NCBI RefSeq assembly: GCF_001570745.1
Contig: NZ_BCSG01000007.1
Location: 1 to 64,000, forward strand
DNA: 64,000 nucleotides
From: Alicyclobacillus mali NBRC 102425
GTDB taxonomy: Bacteria; Bacillota; Bacilli; Alicyclobacillales; Alicyclobacillaceae
Direction of reading: 5' to 3'
Shown here: piece by piece, positions 16,416 through 24,701 of the stretch
Position numbering within the stretch: the stretch's first letter is position 1
How the letters are laid out: each line of letters starts with the position of its first letter
Notes under the pieces: generated by a model
The model's input: only the letters and a program-made list of their open reading frames with translations
What the model was told of the DNA's origin: nothing
Databases searched by the model: none
Made by a program: the position numbers and the translations under genes

Positions 16416-17717
16416 TTGCACACAATCGACATCGTTCTGCTTCTCGTGTTGCTGGGGTTTGCCGCATGGACAATCTGGCGAGTGGAATTGACGCAGCGCA
16501 ATCAACAGCGGTTGATCGCTCAGCTCGAGGCCCACGAACGGGCGCTGCGAGACCTGCGCATGGAGATGTCGCAGGCGATTCAGTCCCAGAGCCAGGCGCT
16601 GATGAGCGCGCAGGCGGAAGCCTCGCGCAGTCTCGCGCAGACCATCTCGCTGCAACATCAGAACCTTCTGCACGCGCTGGGCGAGTGGAACGAGAAGGAT
16701 TGGGCTCAGCTTGAGTCGTTCAGCCAGCGATTCAGCGAGTGGGCGCAGCTCACGGCCCGCCAACTCGAAGCGACGCGCGAGACGGTTGAGCGGAGGCTCC
16801 AGTATTTGCAAGAGGAAAACCGCAAAGAACTCGAGCGCATGCGTCTGACCGTCGACGAAAAGCTTCATCAGACGCTCGAGCGCCGCCTGGGTGAGTCGTT
16901 CCAGCTCGTGAGTCAGCGCCTCGAGCAGGTGCACCAAGGTCTCGGCGAGATGCAGTCACTCGCCGCTGGCGTCGGCGATCTCAAGCGCGTCCTTTCCAAC
17001 GTGAAGACGCGCGGCATCCTCGGGGAGGTGCAATTGGACGCGCTCCTCGAACAGATCATGAGCCCCGAGCAGTACGCGCGAAACGTCGCGGTCAAGCCGG
17101 GATCGGACGAGCGCGTCGACTTTGCCATCCGGCTGCCCGGACGGGAGGGGGACGATCCCGTCTGGCTACCCATCGACGCCAAGTTTCCGCTCGAAGACTA
17201 TCAGCGGCTTGTGGAGGCGCAGGATGCGGGCGACCAAGCTGGATTCCTGGAGGCGGCGAAGGCGCTTGAGGCGCGCATCCGCGACGAGGCAAAGTCCATC
17301 AGCCAAAAGTACATCGCCCCGCCTCACACCACCGAGTTCGCGCTCCTCTTCCTTCCGATGGAAGGCCTGTTCGCCGAGGTCCTGCGCCGCAGTGGTTTGT
17401 GGGAGTCGCTGTCGCGCGAGTACCGCGTGATTGTCACCGGGCCGACCACGCTTACGGCGCTCCTCAACAGCCTGCAGATGGGGTTTCGCACGCTTGCGAT
17501 TCAGAAGCGCTCCAGCGAGGTCTGGCAGCTGCTCGGCGCGATTCGGACGGAGTTCGGCAAGTTCGGCGAGTTGCTCGCGCGAACGCGCAAAAAGCTGGAG
17601 GAGGCGTCCAATGCCATTGATCGCGCCGCGACGCGATCGCGCCAAATCGAGCGCAAGCTCGTGGCGGTGGAGGCGCAGCCGGAGCTTCCCGACGCGTCCT
17701 GGGAAGAAGAGGCGTAA
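16416..17717 (+). CDS. rmuC: DNA recombination protein RmuC
   Basis: RmuC-family protein, implicated in limiting inverted-repeat recombination, with a restriction-endonuclease-like core. The start is TTG 16416 because AGGAGG lies 7-8 bases upstream and a membrane anchor follows at once (TIDIVLLLVLLGFAAWTI). Residues about 25-170 form a long Gln/Glu/Arg-rich coiled coil. The RmuC domain follows, with LPIDAKFPLEDYQ near 250 and FLPMEGLFAEVL near 310. Length of 433 residues is normal. It is independent of the paa genes. Confidence 0.9.
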   Translation: MHTIDIVLLLVLLGFAAWTIWRVELTQRNQQRLIAQLEAHERALRDLRMEMSQAIQSQSQALMSAQAEASRSLAQTISLQHQNLLHALGEWNEKDWAQLESFSQRFSEWAQLTARQLEATRETVERRLQYLQEENRKELERMRLTVDEKLHQTLERRLGESFQLVSQRLEQVHQGLGEMQSLAAGVGDLKRVLSNVKTRGILGEVQLDALLEQIMSPEQYARNVAVKPGSDERVDFAIRLPGREGDDPVWLPIDAKFPLEDYQRLVEAQDAGDQAGFLEAAKALEARIRDEAKSISQKYIAPPHTTEFALLFLPMEGLFAEVLRRSGLWESLSREYRVIVTGPTTLTALLNSLQMGFRTLAIQKRSSEVWQLLGAIRTEFGKFGELLARTRKKLEEASNAIDRAATRSRQIERKLVAVEAQPELPDASWEEEA

Positions 17718-17725
17718 ACAGAAGG

Positions 17726-17758
17726 GCAGCACGGGCCATGTGCCCGCGCTGCTTTTTT
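17726..17758 (+). terminator. Intrinsic terminator of rmuC
   Basis: Stem GCAGC-A-CGGGC / GCCCG-C-GCTGC with one A/C mismatch and a CATGT loop, followed by TTTTTT. It lies 9 bases after the rmuC stop and abuts the end of the convergent YjzC-like gene. Confidence 0.85.
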
Positions 17759-17952
17759 CAGTGTTTGTGGCTCGTCTTGATGCGGCGCCATTTGCGGTCG
17801 TCGTTGGTGGTCTCGGGGAACCGTTCGCCTTTGTGAAGGTATACACGCTTCGGATGGTGGAGATCCTCGCTGTCGGGATGCGCCCCCACCTCGATGTAGA
17901 CGCCGTTGTTCGGCGCTTTGTAACCCGGCGTGAATTCGGATCGCTCGCCCAC
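17758..17952 (-). CDS. YjzC-family small protein
   Basis: 64 residues. The body has the YjzC pattern F-x-PG-x-KAPNNGVYIEVG near residue 6, then KRVYLHKGERFPETTNDDRKW. The start is taken as GTG 17952, because GAGGTG lies 6 bases before it and MGERSEFTPG aligns with the family N-terminus; an upstream in-frame ATG at 17970 would add 6 residues. YjzC proteins are small basic Bacillales proteins of unknown function. It is convergent with rmuC. Confidence 0.8.
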   Translation of the reverse strand: MGERSEFTPGYKAPNNGVYIEVGAHPDSEDLHHPKRVYLHKGERFPETTNDDRKWRRIKTSHKH

Positions 17953-18021
17953 GGCCATCACCTCAGGCATAGCATGTCCGGAACGCGCGGCTGCATGATC
18001 GGAGCTTGTTTCCTGGCCTGG

Positions 18022-18696
18022 TCATCCAAGTGCGCTCACGAGCGCAGGCGCGAGGCCGAGCGTGATGAACGCCGCGACAATCATCGCGAGGCTCGAGCAC
18101 GTGCCTTCCATGGCGCCGTATTCGAACGCGCGCGCGGTGCCAATGCCGTGCGAGCCCATGCCGAACAGCGCGCCGCGGGCCACGGGGGATTTGAGGCGTA
18201 ACAGCCGCAAGAGCCACGGTCCCACAACGACGCCGGTGATGCCGGTCAATATCACGAAGACGGCCGTCAAGGTCGGGATGCCGCCAATGGCCTGCGAAAT
18301 GTCCATGGCGATGGGCGTCGTGACCGATCTCGGCGCGATGCTCGTCACCACGGCGTGGTTGAGCCGCAACAGCCTGGCCAAAAGGACCGAACCCGTGATC
18401 CCGGTGGCGGATCCGAAGGTGAGGCTCACCAAAAACTCCGGCCAGTGCGCCTTGAGAACGGGAAAGTGGCGGTGCAAGGGCACGGCAAAGGCCACCGTCG
18501 CTGGGCCGAGGAGCGAGGTCAGCCAGCGAGCGGAGGCGTCATACGTGGCGTAGGACACGTGCGCGAAGTGCAGGAACAGGACGAGTGCCACGAGCGACGT
18601 GATCATAGGGTTGAGGAAGACCACGTGGAAGCGGCGATACAGCGCTTTGCAAGCGGCGTAAGCGATCAGCGTGGATACGAGGCCGAGCCACATCAC
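18022..18696 (-). CDS. lrgB: LrgB/CidB-family membrane protein
   Basis: 224 residues with about seven hydrophobic segments. The LrgB family core is clear: FLNPMITSL near residue 28, LLGPATVAFAVPLHRH near 63, SIAPRSVTTPIAM near 117, and GMGSHGIGTARAFE near 180. LrgAB/CidAB-type pairs move small metabolites such as pyruvate in some Bacillus species and modulate murein hydrolase activity and lysis. The start overlaps the end of the LrgA-like gene by 4 bases, so they are co-translated. Confidence 0.9.
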   Translation of the reverse strand: MMWLGLVSTLIAYAACKALYRRFHVVFLNPMITSLVALVLFLHFAHVSYATYDASARWLTSLLGPATVAFAVPLHRHFPVLKAHWPEFLVSLTFGSATGITGSVLLARLLRLNHAVVTSIAPRSVTTPIAMDISQAIGGIPTLTAVFVILTGITGVVVGPWLLRLLRLKSPVARGALFGMGSHGIGTARAFEYGAMEGTCSSLAMIVAAFITLGLAPALVSALG

Positions 18697-19139
18697 GACG
18701 CGTTCGCCTCCCGCGACGGGTTCTGTTCAACGCGGGGCGTCCGGTTGCGTGCGCGCCACACCGCTTCTGCCACGCCTCCGGTGACCACCATCACCAGTAC
18801 GGTGCCCACGGCAACAACGGCGACGACCTTCCAGCCGTCCTGCCGCATGAGCGGCGCATAAGCCATCACGCCCACCGAGGACGGAATGAAAAACAGCAGG
18901 AGCTCTCGAATGAGAAGATCTGCGCCTTGCTCCACCCAGCGCAATTTCACGATGCCGGATTGAAGCAGTGCAAACACCAGGGCCACGCCCAGGATGCTGC
19001 CCGGGACAGGCAGGTGCAGCCACCGCACCACAGCGTTGCAAAGCGCCGTGACGGCATAGAGCCCTGCGATTTGTACAAGCGCGATCCCGACATCTCTCAG
19101 GCGAGATGGTTGAAGGAACGATGGCACGAATGACCGCAC
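18693..19139 (-). CDS. lrgA: LrgA/CidA holin-like protein
   Basis: 148 residues with four hydrophobic segments. Family signatures are PVPGSILGVALVFALL near residue 45 and LLIRELLLFFIPSSVGVMAY near 74. A GTG start at 19139 has GGGGGG upstream. CidA/LrgA proteins oligomerise in the membrane as holin-like pores and work with the downstream LrgB. The gene is divergent from a LysR regulator, the classic CidR-cidAB arrangement. Confidence 0.88.
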   Translation of the reverse strand: MRSFVPSFLQPSRLRDVGIALVQIAGLYAVTALCNAVVRWLHLPVPGSILGVALVFALLQSGIVKLRWVEQGADLLIRELLLFFIPSSVGVMAYAPLMRQDGWKVVAVVAVGTVLVMVVTGGVAEAVWRARNRTPRVEQNPSREANAS

Positions 19140-19199
19140 GTGAATCCCCCCAGACAGTGCAATGCTTTGCTGATTTCAGGATACGCCACACAAAATGAG

Positions 19200-19245
19200 A
19201 CGTCTAATATATAATTTCATCGTTAATGATATGTATCGTGAATCA
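19200..19245. promoter_or_regulatory. AT-rich divergent control region of lrgAB and lysR
   Basis: This AT-rich stretch contains the near-palindrome ATCGTTAATGAT and the outer TTTCAT...ATGATA elements typical of LysR binding regions. A likely LysR target between the divergent genes, but no single T-N11-A box can be singled out. Confidence 0.35.
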
Positions 19246-19262
19246 AAAGTCCGAAGGGGCGG

Positions 19263-20159
19263 ATGGATACGGAATTGCGCCAACTCGAATACTTCGTGGC
19301 CGTGGCCGAGGAACTTCACTTCGGAAGGGCGGCCAAGCGCCTGGGTCTCACTCAGCCCCCGCTCAGTCAGCAGATTCAAAAGCTCGAGGACGAAATTGGC
19401 GTGACCCTGTTCGACAGGACGAACCGGCGCGTGCAACTGACGCACGCGGGCCGCGCGCTGCTCGCAGAAGCGCGCAAGGTGCTCGCCGACGCGCAGACGG
19501 CGGTGAAAGCGGCTCGAGACGCGGCCGCGGGCCGAGTGGGAAGGCTGTCCGTGGCGTTCGTGGGGTCCGCGACGTACGGCTGGCTGCCCGAGGTCATACG
19601 CGCGTACCAGGAACGGCATCCCGACGTCGAACTCGTGCTTAGGGAGATGCCTACGCCGGCGCAGATGGAGGCGCTCACTGCGGGCGAGGTGGACGTGGGC
19701 GTGGTTCGGCTGCCCGCGCAGCATCCGGATCTCCACATCCGGCTCGTCGAGCGGGACGACTGCGTCGCTGTGGTGCCGAGCGAGCACTCGCTGGCGGCGC
19801 GATCGTCGCTCTTCTTGGTGGAACTCGCGGAGGAGCCGTTTGTGCTGGTGTCGCGCGCCATCTGGCCGGGACTTTACGACGGATTCATCACGCTCGCGCG
19901 CGCACTGGGGTTTGAACCGCGGGTGCGGCTCGAGGTGACGGAAGTGCAGACAGCTGTGGGGCTCGTGGCGGCGGGACTCGGCGTCAGCATCGTCCCGAGC
20001 GCCACGGAGCGCGTGCACCGGCGGGATGTCCGCTATCTGCACATCGATGGCCAGTCACCCACGGTCGAGCTTGGTGTGGCGTGGCGCCGCCGGGACACGT
20101 CTCCTTTGGTGGCCGCGTTTTTGGCGATTGCCGAGTCCGTTCGATCAGGGCTATCGTAG
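19263..20159 (+). CDS. LysR-family regulator, CidR-like by context
   Basis: 298 residues. The N-terminal winged helix-turn-helix (LRQLEYFVAVAEELHFGRAA, then LTQPPLSQQIQKLE) is followed by a type 2 periplasmic-binding-like effector domain starting near residue 90 (GRLSVAFVGSATYGWLP). The ligand is not predictable; CidR relatives respond to acetate or pyruvate-linked signals. Divergent from lrgAB, its presumed target. The start ATG 19263 has AAGGGGCGG just upstream. Confidence 0.88.
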   Translation: MDTELRQLEYFVAVAEELHFGRAAKRLGLTQPPLSQQIQKLEDEIGVTLFDRTNRRVQLTHAGRALLAEARKVLADAQTAVKAARDAAAGRVGRLSVAFVGSATYGWLPEVIRAYQERHPDVELVLREMPTPAQMEALTAGEVDVGVVRLPAQHPDLHIRLVERDDCVAVVPSEHSLAARSSLFLVELAEEPFVLVSRAIWPGLYDGFITLARALGFEPRVRLEVTEVQTAVGLVAAGLGVSIVPSATERVHRRDVRYLHIDGQSPTVELGVAWRRRDTSPLVAAFLAIAESVRSGLS

Positions 20160-20183
20160 GCCATGTCGGCCTCACCGCGGGCG

Positions 20184-20660
20184 TCACTGCGGGCGCATGG
20201 CGTCGGGGACGCTCACCACCACCGCGCGCGCCTCGACGCACACCGTGTCGCCGGTGAAGACCTGGGTCTCGATCACGGCCTTTCGATCCGTCACCTCGAC
20301 CACGCGTCCCACGGCGCGCAGGTTTGCCCCCATGGGCGTGGGCTTGCGGTACTCCACGTGCAGGGAGGCCGTCACGCAGCGCGGCACGGGTGTGCCTTTC
20401 CCCAGTTGTCCTCCTGCGGCCCGCAGCAGCGCGAGCGACCCAGAGCCGGTGCTGTGACAGTCGACAAGGCAGGCGAGGTAGCCGCCGTATACAAAGCCCG
20501 GCACCGCCGTGTACGTAGGGTCAGGTTGCGTTTCCGTGACGGTGACGTCGCCGTCCCAGCGCGTCCGAAAGTGATGTCCGTGCTCGTTGAGTCGACCGCA
20601 CCCGTAGCACCAGGCGAAGTCGTCCGCATAGTGGTCCTGAACGTAAGGCGAGACGCACAT
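20184..20660 (-). CDS. Hotdog-fold thioesterase, PaaI-like
   Basis: 158 residues from ATG 20660 (AAGGGAG upstream). An N-terminal Cys pair (WCYGCGRLNEHGH) precedes the hotdog domain with GFVYGGYLACLVDCHS, where the Asp/His region is the usual active-site helix, then VTASLHVEYRKPTPMG. A plausible acyl-CoA thioesterase of unknown substrate. It abuts the downstream end of the PaiB-like gene (1-base gap), so they are likely co-transcribed. Confidence 0.8.
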   Translation of the reverse strand: MCVSPYVQDHYADDFAWCYGCGRLNEHGHHFRTRWDGDVTVTETQPDPTYTAVPGFVYGGYLACLVDCHSTGSGSLALLRAAGGQLGKGTPVPRCVTASLHVEYRKPTPMGANLRAVGRVVEVTDRKAVIETQVFTGDTVCVEARAVVVSVPDAMRPQ

Positions 20661-20661
20661 G

Positions 20662-21315
20662 TCAGGAGGCTCCCTTCGGCTTGGATTCATTTCCGGCGTG
20701 GTCACCGGGGTGGGTGAGGCTCAGGCGCCGCATCCAAGCGGCGACAGCGCGAGAATCGGCGTCGTCTTGGGATTCAAGCGCTTGCACGACGCGCGCACGG
20801 ACTTCGAGTGGCTTGTTCTGGCTGAGTTTCGCCGCCGCCTCGATGCGCGCAATGTCGATGCGAAACGCGACGATGCCGCGCATGAGGTTTCGATAGTACG
20901 CGCGATCGCGATCGGCGGGAAGTGGGGACTGCGGATCGTACGCGATGAGAAGGCGGTGCAAAAGAGCCGCGACAGCTTCCTCTTCCTCAATGACGCGCGC
21001 GCGGCCGTACACGTGGACGGCGAGGTAGTTCCACGTCGGCACCTGCTCAGCAAGTCCGTACCAGGCGGGTGAGACATAGGCGTGCGGCCCCTGAAAGACG
21101 GCCAGGCACTGAGCCTCATGAAGATGCTTGGCCTGGGGATTGGCCCGCGCCAGGTGTCCGAAGAGCGCCGCCTCGGCCGGATCGTAGACGAGAGGGACGT
21201 GAGTCGCCATGATGTCTTCGCCGACCGAGGTCACGAGGACGGCAAAGCTGTGCTCGCGAAGCACGGTTTCGATGAGACGCGCGTCTTGTAGTTGAAAGGA
21301 TCTTGGGATGTACAT
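20662..21315 (-). CDS. paiB: PaiB-like FMN-binding protein
   Basis: 217 residues from ATG 21315, chosen for GGGGAGGTGG upstream; longer frames reach into another promoter. Begins MYIPRSFQ, typical of PaiB, and has the split-barrel FMN-binding core with THVPLVYDP, GHLARANPQAK and VPTWNYLAVHVYGRA. In B. subtilis PaiB was described as a negative transcriptional regulator of sporulation and protease genes, but the fold is that of flavin reductases. Co-oriented with the thioesterase gene. Confidence 0.85.
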   Translation of the reverse strand: MYIPRSFQLQDARLIETVLREHSFAVLVTSVGEDIMATHVPLVYDPAEAALFGHLARANPQAKHLHEAQCLAVFQGPHAYVSPAWYGLAEQVPTWNYLAVHVYGRARVIEEEEAVAALLHRLLIAYDPQSPLPADRDRAYYRNLMRGIVAFRIDIARIEAAAKLSQNKPLEVRARVVQALESQDDADSRAVAAWMRRLSLTHPGDHAGNESKPKGAS

Positions 21316-21407
21316 GAGCCACCTCCCCCGCGGATGGGACGACCTAGCCTCAACGTCCTGTCGATCTCCAGAATAACACGGAATGGAAGATCCGCCTGCG
21401 ACCTCTC

Positions 21408-21461
21408 TTGACATTCTCGCGGAGTCTGGTATGCTTACGATAGTCAAGCAAGCGCTTGCTT
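21408..21461 (+). promoter_or_regulatory. Promoter with the same TetR-type operator as the paa regulator
   Basis: -35 TTGACA (21408-21413), 16-base spacer, -10 TATGCT (21430-21435), then the perfect palindrome AAGCAAGCGCTTGCTT at 21446-21461. As at 7163-7178, it starts ten bases after the -10. The GTG start with GGAGGTG follows at 21485, so the longer reading frame beginning at 21383 cannot be the true start. Confidence 0.8.
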
Positions 21462-21484
21462 TGGTCAAACCGGAGGTGTCATCG

Positions 21485-22582
21485 GTGGGGACGGGGTCCA
21501 TTTCGGCGCGCGGCTCGCTTGCACAGGTCGGCCGCTACGTACCCGGCAAGCCGATTGAAGAGGTTCAGCGCGAGCTCGGCCTCGTACAGGTCGTCAAGCT
21601 GGCTTCCAATGAAAACGCTTACGGTTGTTCGCCGAAGGCAGCCGCGGCCGTCGCGGAGGAGATGGCGCGCGCGGCGCTGTATCCCGAGTCTTTTTCGCCT
21701 GCGCTCGCGCAAAAGCTTTCCGCGAGGCTCGGCGTCGGCGAAGATCAGTTGCTGTTTGGCAACGGCTCTGACGAGATCATCGGCCTGTTGACGCGCGCGT
21801 TTCTCGAGGCGGGGGACGAAGTGGTCATGGCCGATCCTACCTTCACGCGCTACGAGCAGAACGTGGCCATCGAGGGCGGCGTGTCGGTCAAGGTGCCGTG
21901 CCGCGATGGTGTGCACGATCTCGACGCCATGCTCGGCGCCATCACGGCGAAGACCAAGCTCATCTTCGTGTGCAATCCCAACAATCCGACGGGTACGACC
22001 GTCGGCAAGGATGCCTTGCGTCAGTTCATCGATCAGGTGCCCGACCGCGTGATGGTGGTCGTGGATGAGGCGTACTACGAATACGTCACGTCGGATGACT
22101 ACTTGCAGACAATTCCGCTGCTCGGCGCGCACTCGAATCTCGTCGTCCTGCGCACGTTCAGCAAAATCTATGGACTCGCGGGACTTCGCATCGGCTACGC
22201 CGCGCTGCACCCGGACGTGGCCTCCTTACTACACAAGGTAAGAGGGCCATTCAATACGAGTCGTTTGGCGCAGGTGGCCGCGCTCGCCTCCCTGGACGAT
22301 CCGGACTTCGTCGCGATGTGTCGCGAGCAAAACGCCAAAGAGCGGGATCGCGTCGCCCAGGCGCTCGTCGAGATGGGCCTTCGCGTTTATCCGTCGCAGA
22401 CCAACTTCCTGCTGTTTGAAGTGCCTGGATCGGGCGTCGCGGTCGCCGATCGCCTGTTGCGCCATGGTATCATCGTCCGAGCCGGGGAAGGTCTCGGCGT
22501 TCCCGGGACGGTGCGGGTCTCGCTGGGAACGTCCGAGGAGAACGACGCATTTCTTCGCGCTATGAAGCATTCCATCGAATGA
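21485..22582 (+). CDS. hisC: HisC-family PLP aminotransferase
   Basis: 365 residues from GTG 21485 (GGAGGTG 7 bases upstream, downstream of promoter and operator). Fold type I aminotransferase: NENAYGCSPKA near 35, FGNGSDEIIG near 84, CNPNNPTGT near 160, VVDEAYYEY near 190, and the PLP lysine in RTFSKIYGLAGLRIGYA near 224. The HisC family transaminates histidinol phosphate and often aromatic amino acids. Because it leads an operon for a 2-oxoacid dehydrogenase and shares the paa operator, an aromatic (phenylalanine) aminotransferase role is plausible. The symbol reflects the family only. Confidence 0.85.
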   Translation: MGTGSISARGSLAQVGRYVPGKPIEEVQRELGLVQVVKLASNENAYGCSPKAAAAVAEEMARAALYPESFSPALAQKLSARLGVGEDQLLFGNGSDEIIGLLTRAFLEAGDEVVMADPTFTRYEQNVAIEGGVSVKVPCRDGVHDLDAMLGAITAKTKLIFVCNPNNPTGTTVGKDALRQFIDQVPDRVMVVVDEAYYEYVTSDDYLQTIPLLGAHSNLVVLRTFSKIYGLAGLRIGYAALHPDVASLLHKVRGPFNTSRLAQVAALASLDDPDFVAMCREQNAKERDRVAQALVEMGLRVYPSQTNFLLFEVPGSGVAVADRLLRHGIIVRAGEGLGVPGTVRVSLGTSEENDAFLRAMKHSIE

Positions 22583-22594
22583 GGAGGTCTTGGC

Positions 22595-23707
22595 ATGTTG
22601 GCCGAACACGATCGGGCAGAGCGGCTCATGGAAATCGCCAAGGCGGAAGGGTTGTACGAGGAAATTCACCTCCTGAAGGAGGACGGCACGCTGGCGGGGC
22701 CGGTGGACGACATCCCGCCGGAGGTCATGGTGGCGATGTACCGCCACATGGTGTTCTCCCGCGCGTTTGACCGGAAGGCCATTGCGCTGCAGCGGCAGGG
22801 GCGGATTGGCACTTACGCGCCGTTCGAGGGCCAGGAGGCCGCGCAGGTGGCAAGCGCCATGGCGCTCGCGCCGGAGGACTTCGTGTTCCCGTCGTATCGC
22901 GATCACGCCGCCACGATGGTGCTTGGGCAGTCGCCCGCACACGTCCTTCTCTACTGGTCGGGGCGCGTGGAAGGCATTCGCAGTCCGGAGGGTAGGCATA
23001 TCCTTCCGCCAAGCGTGCCGATTGCGACGCACGTGTTGCACGCCGTCGGTGCGGCCTGGGCGAGCCGGCATCGCAAGGAGAACGCGGTCAGCATCGCGTA
23101 CTTCGGCGACGGCGCGACGAGCGAGGGCGACTTTCACGAGGCGCTCAACTTCGCGGGCGTCTTCCACCTGCCGGTGATTTTCTTCTGTCAAAACAACGGA
23201 TACGCCATCAGCGTGCCCTTTTCTCGCCAATCCGCGTCCCGGACCATTGCCCAGCGCGCCATTGCGTACGACATCGTGGGCGTGCGCGTGGACGGCAACG
23301 ACGCGTTCGCGGTGTACCGCGCGGTGAAGGAGGCCAGGTCGCGCGCGCTGCACGGCCTCGGGCCGACGCTCATCGAGGCGGTGACCTTCCGCATGGGCGC
23401 GCACACGACGGCGGACGATCCGACGCGCTACCGCGATCAGAAAGCGGTCGTGGAGGACTGGCGAAAACGGGACCCGATTGTGCGCCTGCGCCTGTACCTC
23501 GAGTCGCAAAAGCTGTGGTCGGAAGCCGACGAGGCGAAGCTTCAGGATGAGGTCAAGAGGCGGGTGGAGGCGGCTGTGGAGGAGGCGCTCGCCATCGCGC
23601 CGCCCGACATGGAGATGATGTTCGATCACGTCTACGCGGAAGAGCCATGGCACCTGGCCGCCGAGCGCGAGGAGTACCGCAGGACCCGCGAGGGGGTGTC
23701 CGTATGA
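22595..23707 (+). CDS. 2-oxoacid dehydrogenase E1 component, alpha subunit
   Basis: 370 residues. Thiamine-diphosphate enzyme half that decarboxylates a 2-oxoacid. The TPP motif GDGATSEGDFHEALNFAG, followed by ICQNN-like FFCQNN near 200, is complete. FPSYRDHAAT near 105 and RMGAHTTADDPTRYR near 265 match PDH/BCKDH alpha subunits. Annotation would usually read pyruvate or branched-chain dehydrogenase; the substrate is not fixed by sequence alone. 12 bases after the aminotransferase; its stop overlaps the beta-subunit ATG. Confidence 0.9.
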   Translation: MLAEHDRAERLMEIAKAEGLYEEIHLLKEDGTLAGPVDDIPPEVMVAMYRHMVFSRAFDRKAIALQRQGRIGTYAPFEGQEAAQVASAMALAPEDFVFPSYRDHAATMVLGQSPAHVLLYWSGRVEGIRSPEGRHILPPSVPIATHVLHAVGAAWASRHRKENAVSIAYFGDGATSEGDFHEALNFAGVFHLPVIFFCQNNGYAISVPFSRQSASRTIAQRAIAYDIVGVRVDGNDAFAVYRAVKEARSRALHGLGPTLIEAVTFRMGAHTTADDPTRYRDQKAVVEDWRKRDPIVRLRLYLESQKLWSEADEAKLQDEVKRRVEAAVEEALAIAPPDMEMMFDHVYAEEPWHLAAEREEYRRTREGVSV

Positions 23708-24687
23708 GCAGGATGTTGAACTTGGTCCAGGCCATCAACGAGGCGCTCGATCTGAAGCTCGCGGACGATCCGCGCGTCGTGCTCCTCGGCGAGGACATCG
23801 GCAAAAACGGCGGGGTGTTTCGCGCGACCGACGGCCTTCTCGAGAAGTACGGCGAGGAGCGCGTGATCGACACGCCGCTTGCGGAGTCGGCCATTATCGG
23901 CACCTCCATCGGGATGGCGGTCAACGGCCTCATCCCGGTGCCGGAGATTCAGTTTTTGGCGTTCATCTTCCCTGCGCTGGATCAGCTGTTTTCGCACGTC
24001 GCGCGGATGAGGTATCGGTCGCAGGGGCAGTTTCCGGTGCCGATGACCATCCGCACGCCGTACGGCGCGGGCATTCACGGCCCGGAACTCCACGCCGAGA
24101 GCGTGGAAAGCTTCTTCGCGCACACGCCGGGGCTGAAGGTGGTTGTGCCGAGCGGCCCATACGACGCCAAGGGGCTTCTCATCTCGGCCATTGAAGATCC
24201 GGATCCGGTGGTGTTCCTGGAGCCCACCAAGCTGTATCGTGCATTCCGCGAAGAGGTGTCCGAAGGGCTGTACCGGGTGCCCATTGGCAAAGCCAAGCGG
24301 GTGCGCGAAGGCGAGGACGTGTCCGTGTTCGCGTGGGGCTCTATGCTGCGCACTGCACTGAAGGTGGCGGAGTCCCTCGAGCGCGAGCGGGGCTTCGCGT
24401 GCGACGTGATCGACCTGCGGACGCTGTATCCGCTCGATCGCGACGCCATCGTGGAGTCCGTGCAGAAGACCGGGCGCGCGGTGGTGGTGCACGAGGCGCA
24501 CAAGACGGCGGGGCTCGGGGCCGAGATTGTGTCGCTGATCAACGAGGAGGCCCTGCTCTACCTTCGGGCGCCCGTCAAGCGGATTGCTGGATTCGATGTG
24601 CCGGTGCCGTTCTTCGCATTGGAGGACGAGTACATGCCGACCGAAGCGCGCATTCGCGCGGGGATTGAAGAGACCATCACGTTCTGA
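23704..24687 (+). CDS. 2-oxoacid dehydrogenase E1 component, beta subunit
   Basis: 327 residues from ATG 23704, overlapping the alpha stop by 4 bases. Transketolase-like pyrimidine-binding domain with LLGEDIGKNGGVFRAT near 29, DTPLAESAIIG near 60 and the conserved PEIQFLAFI; the C-terminal transketolase domain has DVIDLRTLYPLD near 240. Forms an alpha2beta2 E1 with the preceding subunit. Co-transcribed with E2. Confidence 0.92.
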   Translation: MSRMLNLVQAINEALDLKLADDPRVVLLGEDIGKNGGVFRATDGLLEKYGEERVIDTPLAESAIIGTSIGMAVNGLIPVPEIQFLAFIFPALDQLFSHVARMRYRSQGQFPVPMTIRTPYGAGIHGPELHAESVESFFAHTPGLKVVVPSGPYDAKGLLISAIEDPDPVVFLEPTKLYRAFREEVSEGLYRVPIGKAKRVREGEDVSVFAWGSMLRTALKVAESLERERGFACDVIDLRTLYPLDRDAIVESVQKTGRAVVVHEAHKTAGLGAEIVSLINEEALLYLRAPVKRIAGFDVPVPFFALEDEYMPTEARIRAGIEETITF

Positions 24688-24701
24688 GGCGGGAGACGGA
24701 T

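Noticed and set aside
18954-19133. LrgA region short plus-strand ORFs
   Set aside because: They are antisense to a membrane protein with conserved family blocks and have no start signals.
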